DNA of 5,479 nt, taken from positions 1 to 5,479 of the forward strand of contig CAMKTW010000120.1 in assembly GCA_946415795.1 (NCBI GenBank), written 5' to 3'. This document shows, piece by piece, positions 1-5,479 of the stretch. Below the pieces are notes generated by a model. That model was not told the DNA's origin. It did not search any database and was given only the letters and a program-made list of their open reading frames with translations. This DNA is from an uncultured Bacteroidales bacterium. Lineage in GTDB: Bacteria; Bacteroidota; Bacteroidia; Bacteroidales; UBA932. A program made the translations under genes and the position numbers. Numbering within the stretch: the first letter of the stretch is position 1; every line of letters starts with the position of its first letter.

Positions 1-44
1 ACATTAAAGGAGATTATTTATAAACCATTAATAAATCAGTTACT

Positions 45-257
45 ATGGAATTAGAAAAGTTGGCTGCCGCAGTTGGTGCAGCATTGTGCGTTTTCGCTGC
101 CGCCTGGGGCATCGGAAAAATTGGTAAATCGGCTATGGAGGCTATAGCACGCCAGCCGGAGAGTGCCGGTAATATCCGTACATCTATGATTATCGTGGCA
201 GCGCTCATCGAGGGTGTATCCCTCTTTGCAGTGGTAGTCTGCTTTATGGCGCTCTAA
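45..257 (+). CDS. atpE: F-type ATP synthase subunit c (rotor ring proteolipid)
   Basis: This 70-residue protein forms the membrane rotor ring of the F1Fo ATP synthase and carries the coupling ion. It is a two-helix hairpin: helix 1 is about residues 5-29, the polar loop contains ARQPE (35-39), and helix 2 is about 46-70. Glu56, in ALIEG, is the ion-binding carboxylate. The glutamine and the Ser/Thr after the carboxylate that mark Na+-binding rings appear replaced by Ile23 and Gly57, so I infer proton coupling. At 70 residues it is at the short end of the family and has almost no N-terminal extension. An in-frame stop at 21-23 and the lack of another ATG support the ATG at 45. An AAAGGAG at 6-12 is too far upstream to be its ribosome site. 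It is the first complete gene of the atp run, and atpB is expected just before it. Confidence 0.96.
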   Translation: MELEKLAAAVGAALCVFAAAWGIGKIGKSAMEAIARQPESAGNIRTSMIIVAALIEGVSLFAVVVCFMAL

Positions 258-275
258 TACTCCGCAGGACAGACT

Positions 276-776
276 ATGGAACTTCTGACACCATCAGGAG
301 GTTTGCTGTTCTGGATGACGATTGCCTTTGGCGTGGTCTTCTTCATCCTGGCAAAGTTTGCCTTTCCGGTGATTCTGGACTCCGTCGAGAAGCGTGAGAG
401 ATATATCGACACTCAACTCGACGCAGCCCGCTCCGCCGAGGTCCGCATTGCCGGACTCGAGGCAGAAGGGGAGAAGATCATTGCCGATGCCGAGCGCGAG
501 AAGGTGAATATCCTCAAAGAGGCCGCTGCAAGCCGCGACAAGATTGTGGGCGATGCCCGCGAAACGGCGCAGGAAGAGGCGGCCCGCATCATTGCCGAGG
601 CAAAGAAACAGGCTCAGGACGAGAAAGACGCTATTCTGGCAAGCGCCCGCGGCGAGGTCGCTATGATTGCCGTGCAGATGGCCACCAAGGTGCTGCGCGG
701 GCAGTTGAGCGACAGTCAGGCGCAGGAGGCCCTGCAGGAGATTCTTGGCGATGAAGCGGTGACAGAAAGGGGGTGA
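276..776 (+). CDS. atpF: F-type ATP synthase subunit b (peripheral stalk)
   Basis: Subunit b is the membrane-anchored peripheral stalk that holds the catalytic head still while the rotor turns. The 166-residue product has one N-terminal membrane helix (about residues 8-34, GGLLFWMTIAF through FAFPVI). A long, highly charged Ala/Glu/Lys/Arg-rich helix follows (about 36-140), the expected dimeric coiled coil. The C-terminal part (MATKVLRGQLSD, 135-146) resembles the region that binds subunit delta. Length is close to the family norm of about 160-170. The ATG lies 18 bases after the atpE stop, with AGGA at 266-269 as a plausible ribosome site six bases ahead of it. Only one b-type gene is present, so the stalk is probably a homodimer rather than the b/b' pair seen in phototrophs. 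Confidence 0.95.
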   Translation: MELLTPSGGLLFWMTIAFGVVFFILAKFAFPVILDSVEKRERYIDTQLDAARSAEVRIAGLEAEGEKIIADAEREKVNILKEAAASRDKIVGDARETAQEEAARIIAEAKKQAQDEKDAILASARGEVAMIAVQMATKVLRGQLSDSQAQEALQEILGDEAVTERG

Positions 777-777
777 T
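767..777 (+). promoter_or_regulatory. Strong Shine-Dalgarno sequence of atpH
   Basis: The stretch AAGGGGGTGAT matches the extended consensus AAGGAGGTGAT at 10 of 11 positions, and the one difference can still form a G-U pair with the 16S rRNA tail. The purine core ends four bases before the ATG at 778, and the site overlaps the atpF stop codon (774-776). It fixes the atpH start and suggests that terminating atpF ribosomes help load atpH. It stands out because atpA and atpG here have no comparable site. Confidence 0.7.
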
Positions 778-1320
778 ATGAATGGCGGACTGATAGCAAA
801 GCGGTATGGAACTGCATTGGAGCAGTATTCTGCTCAGTGCGGGCAGCAGGAAGAGTGCTTCCGCGACTCCCGCATTATGCTGCCGGCGTTACGCCCTATG
901 GAAGAGGTGCTGTCGTCGCCGGTGGCTTCTGAAAAGAAGATGGAGCTGCTCCGCAAAGCGGTGCCTGGCCACTGTGATGCGTTTGACGATTTCTTGCAGC
1001 TGGTTATAAGGCATCGTCGCGAAAGGCGCCTCAGGGCCATCCTTCAGTCTTATCAGGCCATCTATAAAAAGACCCGTGGCATAGTTACCGCCCGCCTTAC
1101 TGTTGCCGATGAAGCCTCCCCCCAGTTGCTGGAGAAGCTGGAAGCTCTCACCAGGGAGCATACCGGCGCCGGTACTGTGGAGATAGAGGTGACTGTCAAC
1201 CCCGCCATCATAGGCGGCTTCATCTATAAAGTGGACGACCGCCGCCTGGACGCCAGCGTTGAGCGTCAGATACGCGACTTGAAAAAAGCCTTTGAGGTGA
1301 AAAACAAGCGTATCATTTAA
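778..1320 (+). CDS. atpH: F-type ATP synthase subunit delta
   Basis: Subunit delta (the bacterial counterpart of mitochondrial OSCP) sits on top of the alpha/beta head and joins it to the b stalk. The 180-residue length is typical. The N-terminal helical domain opens with the family pattern GLIAKRYGTALEQYS (residues 4-18). The middle helix FLQLVIRHRRERRLRAI (72-88) matches the conserved region before the linker. The C-terminal domain has the diagnostic IIGGFIYKVDDRRLDASVERQI (144-165), in which IGG and the D-x-S segment are the conserved features. The start lies one base after the atpF stop, so translation is probably coupled. Overall sequence is diverged, as is usual for this fast-evolving subunit, but nothing essential is missing. 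Confidence 0.94.
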   Translation: MNGGLIAKRYGTALEQYSAQCGQQEECFRDSRIMLPALRPMEEVLSSPVASEKKMELLRKAVPGHCDAFDDFLQLVIRHRRERRLRAILQSYQAIYKKTRGIVTARLTVADEASPQLLEKLEALTREHTGAGTVEIEVTVNPAIIGGFIYKVDDRRLDASVERQIRDLKKAFEVKNKRII

Positions 1321-1356
1321 TATTTGAATTTCAATGATTTGCGAAATAGAGTGAGT

Positions 1357-2937
<1,581 letters not shown>

Positions 2938-2949
2938 CGATATCTTGAA

Positions 2950-3816
2950 ATGGCATCCCTCAAAGAGATAAAGGCCCGGATTTCGTCGGTAAAGAGTACT
3001 CTGAAGATTACTCAGGCGATGAAGATGGTCGCGTCGGCCAAGCTGCGCAAGGCGCAGAAGATGGTCGCCGGGCTGGATGCCTACAAGGGCGCGCTCAACG
3101 ACATACTTCTGGGTCTGTCGCATCAGATGAGTTCTTCTGCACTGGTGGCAAGTCGACCTTCTGCAGATAGGGTGGCGATTGTGGTGTTCTCTTCTAACAC
3201 GGCCCTTTGCGGCAGTTATAACACCAATATATTCAAGGCTTTGGAGGCTCGTGTCAATGAGATTGAAGCGGCCGGCAATCCCGTGACTGTCTTTCCGGTG
3301 GGTGAGAAGGTGGCCAGGATGGCCCGCAAAGCGGGGCGCGATGTCCGCGCAGATTTTGTCGCTGCAGGCGATAATCTCTCTTACGGCGATATGGCCTCCC
3401 TGGCGCAGTTTTTTGTGGATGGATTTGTAGCGGGAAGCTTTGCGCGCGTAGAGTTGCTATATATGCGCTACCATAGCGCTTCCAGGCAGAGTATCGAAAA
3501 TGGTACCTGGTTGCCGCTCAAGGCATCTTCCGCTGTTGCCGAAGGCGCCCCGGACCCTCTGGCGGATGATGTCATTGTGGAGCCTTCTGAGAGGGAGGTG
3601 GTGGAGAAGCTGCTGCCGCTGGCAATGCGTACCGATATGTATGCGACTTTGCTCAGCAGCAATGCCAGCGAGAATGCCTGCCGTATGATTGCTATGCAGA
3701 CAGCGAGCGACAATGCACAGGATCTGCTCGGGCAGCTTCAACTGACCTATAACAAGCAGCGTCAGCAGGTCATTACTGAAGAACTTACCGACATCTCCAA
3801 CGGCAAGCTGGCATAG
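2950..3816 (+). CDS. atpG: F-type ATP synthase subunit gamma
   Basis: Subunit gamma is the central rotating shaft that drives conformational changes in the catalytic sites. The 288-residue length is normal. The N-terminal shaft helix has the conserved MASLKEIKARISSVKSTLKI then TQAMKMVASAKLRKAQ (residues 1-36). The middle Rossmann-like domain includes VAIVVFSSNTALCGSYN (75-91), equivalent to the SDRGLCGxxN region. The C-terminal helix carries SDNAQDLLGQLQLTYNKQRQ (253-272). The end ITEELTDISNGKLA (275-288) matches the family signature except for Lys286 where Ala is usual. The ATG lies 12 bases after atpA with no clear Shine-Dalgarno. This is the last gene of the atp run here: no beta or epsilon gene follows, in contrast to the proteobacterial order. 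Confidence 0.96.
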   Translation: MASLKEIKARISSVKSTLKITQAMKMVASAKLRKAQKMVAGLDAYKGALNDILLGLSHQMSSSALVASRPSADRVAIVVFSSNTALCGSYNTNIFKALEARVNEIEAAGNPVTVFPVGEKVARMARKAGRDVRADFVAAGDNLSYGDMASLAQFFVDGFVAGSFARVELLYMRYHSASRQSIENGTWLPLKASSAVAEGAPDPLADDVIVEPSEREVVEKLLPLAMRTDMYATLLSSNASENACRMIAMQTASDNAQDLLGQLQLTYNKQRQQVITEELTDISNGKLA

Positions 3817-3817
3817 C

Positions 3818-3880
3818 TTAGTCCTGAGAGGCGAATACTATCGAGGCTGCGATAATTGCGAGTGCGATAACAAGTTTCAT
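3818..3880 (-). CDS. Possible 20-residue hydrophobic small peptide
   Basis: A 20-codon minus-strand frame begins MKLVIALAII and ends VFASQD before a TAA stop. It has one lysine followed by about 15 hydrophobic residues and an acidic end, so it looks like a single membrane segment or a bare signal peptide (a VFA-S cleavage-like site is visible). I do not recognise a family. Evidence for reality is indirect: an ATG start, an A-rich leader without Shine-Dalgarno (AGAAACAAAAACGCAGAACACT) typical of Bacteroidota, and a promoter-like element 26 bases upstream. Its stop lies one base from the atpG stop, tail to tail. It could instead be chance, the relic of a longer exported protein, or part of an untranslated antisense RNA. 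Confidence 0.45.
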   Translation of the reverse strand: MKLVIALAIIAASIVFASQD

Positions 3881-3906
3881 AGTGTTCTGCGTTTTTGTTT
3901 CTGGTA

Positions 3907-3914
3907 CAAATGTG
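3907..3914 (-). promoter_or_regulatory. Weak divergent -7 element for the small peptide
   Basis: Read on the minus strand this is CACATTTG, one base away from the Bacteroidota -7 consensus TAnnTTTG. It lies 26 bases ahead of the small peptide's ATG. No TTTG stands at the usual -33 distance; the nearest T-rich stretch is the AAAATTTT at 3930-3937. The bases downstream copy the start-site region of the opposite, better promoter, which is the main reason to take it seriously. Confidence 0.3.
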
Positions 3915-3934
3915 GTGCTATATGTGTGTAAAAT

Positions 3935-3966
3935 TTTGGGGCACATACATTTTTTTTGTAAATTTG
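3935..3966 (+). promoter_or_regulatory. Consensus Bacteroidota promoter of the WYL regulator
   Basis: TTTG at 3935-3938 is followed by a 20-bp spacer and TAAATTTG at 3959-3966. This matches the -33 TTTG and -7 TAnnTTTG elements recognised by the primary sigma factor of Bacteroidota, with normal spacing. Transcription would start a few bases downstream, at about 3970-3975, leaving a leader of roughly 10-15 bases before the ATG at 3986. A T tract (3950-3957) lies just upstream of the -7 box. This implies that the WYL gene has its own promoter rather than depending on the atp transcript. Confidence 0.7.
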
Positions 3967-3985
3967 TTCCAGAAATCTCCACGCT

Positions 3986-5068
3986 ATGAAAACCAGCACT
4001 TCTTATTTGGTCGCCAGATATATCTGGCTTTTGAATCTCATCTACGAGGCGGGGTCATACGGCATCTCCAGGGAGGAGATAAACCGCCGCTGGCGAGACT
4101 GTATCTACAACGACAATCACGAACCGGAAATCTCCCGCAAGACATTCTACAACTACAAGTGTGAGATTGAGAGCCTGTTTGGAATCACTCTGGATGTCTC
4201 CCGCATCGACGGCCATTTTCGCTATCGCATCGCAGAGGAGGATTCTCTTCAGCGCTCTCAGGTCAAGCGGCTTCTGCTCAATTCTCTCAGTATCAACGAG
4301 GCGGTTTCCGGCGGAGGTGAACTGGCGGAACGTATCCTGCTGGAGGATATCCCGTCTGCGGGCGGTGCCGTGCTGAGTGTCATCCTCCAGGCCCTGCGCC
4401 AGAACCGCGCCATAAGTCTTGTCCACAAGAGTTTCAAGCCCGATTCGCAACCTGTAGCCTCTGTGGTGTATCCTTTCTGCCTTAAGTTGCGTGAACAGCG
4501 CTGGTATATGCTGGCTTGGAAACCTTCCGATGCCACGACCAGGGTATATGGTCTGGACAGGATAGGGGAGTGCAATGTCAAATCAGAGGAGTTTGACGCC
4601 CGCAAGGTGGCCAGACTGGTCCTGGGCGGCAGACGCGGTGCAGTCCCTGCAGATTATTTCCGCGACTATTACGGGGTCCTGATCGATGATACTGTTCCGC
4701 TGATGGTTGTTACCGTACGCGTCTTCACATCCCAGTATGTCAACTATTTCCGCTCGCTTCCGCTGCACGGGTCGCAGGTGGAGGTGCGCACCGTCGCTGC
4801 AGGCTCTTCATCAAAGGGTCCAGCCGCGTCTTTGGCGGACTCCAACGTGAATGGTTTCCGTCCATCTGCGGCAGATTCTGTTTCAGGCCAGGTATCTTAC
4901 CAGATTACAGACGATGCATATTCCGACTTCTCCTACCATATCCACCCCACGCTCGATTTTACCCGCAAGCTGCTCTCCTTCGGCCAGTTCGTAAAGGTCC
5001 TCTCCCCGGCAGGATATGTCGCAGAATTCGCCTCGATCTTACGCCGCGCCGCCGGGAATTACGAGTAG
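3986..5068 (+). CDS. WYL-domain transcriptional regulator
   Basis: This 360-residue protein has the layout of WYL-family DNA-binding regulators, which often sense nucleic-acid or nucleotide ligands through the WYL domain. The N-terminal region (about 5-85) looks like a winged helix, with GISREEINRRW (26-36) and ISRKTFYNYKCEIESLFGI (49-67). The WYL domain is about 141-200, with RWYML (172-176) holding the W-Y-x-L signature and RVYGLDRI (186-193) after it. The C-terminal WCX-like part includes YFRSLPLHGSQ (254-264) and FSYHIHPTLDF (315-325), ending near LSPAGYVAEFASILRR (339-354). About 30 Ser/Ala/Gly-rich residues (271-302) interrupt this part. The start is supported by the promoter just upstream. 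Its target is unknown; candidates are its own promoter, the small divergent gene, or distant loci. Confidence 0.88.
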   Translation: MKTSTSYLVARYIWLLNLIYEAGSYGISREEINRRWRDCIYNDNHEPEISRKTFYNYKCEIESLFGITLDVSRIDGHFRYRIAEEDSLQRSQVKRLLLNSLSINEAVSGGGELAERILLEDIPSAGGAVLSVILQALRQNRAISLVHKSFKPDSQPVASVVYPFCLKLREQRWYMLAWKPSDATTRVYGLDRIGECNVKSEEFDARKVARLVLGGRRGAVPADYFRDYYGVLIDDTVPLMVVTVRVFTSQYVNYFRSLPLHGSQVEVRTVAAGSSSKGPAASLADSNVNGFRPSAADSVSGQVSYQITDDAYSDFSYHIHPTLDFTRKLLSFGQFVKVLSPAGYVAEFASILRRAAGNYE

Positions 5069-5096
5069 GCTTTATTGCGAAACTGCCCGCAGTCCC

Positions 5097-5479
5097 TTAG
5101 AAAATATAGCCTGCGGAAATGGTAAGGAATTGATTCTTCTCTGTGATGCCAGCTATTTTGCTGGTATTCGTCAGCCCGTATTTGTAGCCGAATTTTATGC
5201 GGACAGTCTCTACTATGTCCAGCCATAAACCTCCTCCAAGGGAGACGTCAAACCGTTTGCTGTCACTTACATAATAGTTATATGGCGGAAAAACCGATGT
5301 TTCTTGAGAAAGGAGACCATAATAGAGGGTAGGACCGGCAAATAATGAAAGTCTCAGGTTGTCGTTCATCTGGAAACCATAGTTGAAATCAATCGGTGCA
5401 AAAAGGCCAACCTCCTGGTATCGGAAACCGGCAGGGTTGCTGAAAGCATAGTCTACTCCCAATCCCGGAGCTATCCCAA
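5097..5479 (-). CDS. Outer-membrane beta-barrel protein, C-terminal part
   Basis: The reading frame runs open from the right edge of the window to a TAA at 5097-5099, giving 126 visible residues; the start lies outside. The sequence is a series of amphipathic strands with alternating hydrophobic residues, such as RLSLFAGPTLYYGLL, RFDVSLGGGLWLDIV and VRIKFGYKYGL. It ends in FLTISAGYIF, whose terminal aromatic residue after a beta strand is the usual recognition mark for insertion by the BAM machinery. It resembles the porin-family/OmpW-like small barrels common in Bacteroidales, but the substrate or function cannot be told. An internal TTG at 5460-5462 is not the start, because the family-like sequence (GIAPGLGVDYAF) continues through it. 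It converges on the WYL gene with a 28-base gap. Confidence 0.8.
   Translation of the reverse strand, partial: GIAPGLGVDYAFSNPAGFRYQEVGLFAPIDFNYGFQMNDNLRLSLFAGPTLYYGLLSQETSVFPPYNYYVSDSKRFDVSLGGGLWLDIVETVRIKFGYKYGLTNTSKIAGITEKNQFLTISAGYIF

Larger units (their letters stand above)
3898..3975. repeat. Imperfect inverted repeat spanning divergent promoters
   Basis: The left arm TTTCTGGTACAAAT (3898-3911) and the right arm ATTTGTTCCAGAAA (3962-3975) are reverse complements at 13 of 14 positions, separated by 50 bases. Read outward, each arm contains the TTTG of a -7 element followed by the presumed first transcribed bases. Between them is a smaller dyad, TATGTG (3921-3926) with CACATA (3942-3947), centred on AAAATTTT (3930-3937). 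The arrangement would suit an operator for a dimeric regulator such as the adjacent WYL protein, or a duplicated promoter segment. That role is inferred; only the repeat itself is seen. Confidence 0.6.

Noticed and set aside
1..44. Possible 3' end of atpB
   Set aside because: Stops occur in all three frames (at 5-7, 21-23 and 52-54), and none of the short tails is recognisable as the end of subunit a. The gene is expected here but its end cannot be placed.
3848..3870. Direct repeat TGCGATAA within the intergenic region
   Set aside because: It is explained by repeated Ile-Ala codons (ATC GCA) in the possible small peptide gene and is not an independent repeat.
3895..4164. A plus-strand 89-codon frame crossing the promoter and the start of the WYL gene
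   Set aside because: It would begin upstream of the mapped promoter boxes and overlaps the WYL gene in another frame, with no family resemblance.
5069..5096. Possible bidirectional terminator between the WYL and barrel genes
   Set aside because: The only symmetric element is ACTGC/GCAGT at 5082-5093, with a two-base loop and no T run on either strand, which is too weak to call.
3986..5479. A defence island, because WYL regulators often control phage-defence loci
   Set aside because: No nuclease, methyltransferase, helicase or toxin gene is present. The neighbours are ATP synthase genes and an outer-membrane barrel, so there is no support for a defence role here.

Overview
The window looks like chromosomal DNA of a member of the Bacteroidota, most likely order Bacteroidales. 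Four things point there: a run of F-type ATP synthase genes with no beta or epsilon gene after gamma, a c subunit with the GIGKIG...SAMEAIARQPE loop, a consensus Bacteroidota promoter (TTTG, 20 bp, TAAATTTG), and A-rich leaders mostly without Shine-Dalgarno sequences. The fairly GC-rich coding sequence would suit an Alistipes-like or other GC-richer lineage, but the genus cannot be fixed from this window.

Positions 45-3816 hold five tightly packed plus-strand genes: atpE (c), atpF (b), atpH (delta), atpA (alpha) and atpG (gamma). Gaps are 18, 1, 36 and 12 bases (using the ATG start I prefer for atpA), so this is almost certainly one transcript. The c and b subunits build the membrane rotor and stator stalk, delta ties the stalk to the catalytic head, alpha forms part of the head, and gamma is the central shaft. 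The a subunit gene (atpB) should lie just upstream, and beta and epsilon (atpD, atpC) should lie elsewhere. All five proteins look intact.

Positions 3817-3985 are an AT-rich intergenic region and the least ordinary part of the window. It contains a possible 20-codon minus-strand gene for a hydrophobic peptide, ending one base from the atpG stop. It also has a strong plus-strand promoter, a weaker promoter-like element facing the other way, and a 14-bp inverted repeat (13 of 14 matching) that places the same -7/start-site sequence in both promoters.

Positions 3986-5068 encode a WYL-domain transcriptional regulator with an N-terminal winged-helix-like region and an unusual Ser/Ala-rich insertion near its C-terminal domain. 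Convergent to it, from the right edge of the window to 5097, is the C-terminal part of an outer-membrane beta-barrel protein whose start lies outside.

No RNA genes, insertion sequences, CRISPR arrays or convincing intrinsic terminators were seen. The best candidate for something undescribed is the divergent small-peptide/WYL-regulator module at about 3818-3990. It is a hypothesis, not a demonstrated system.
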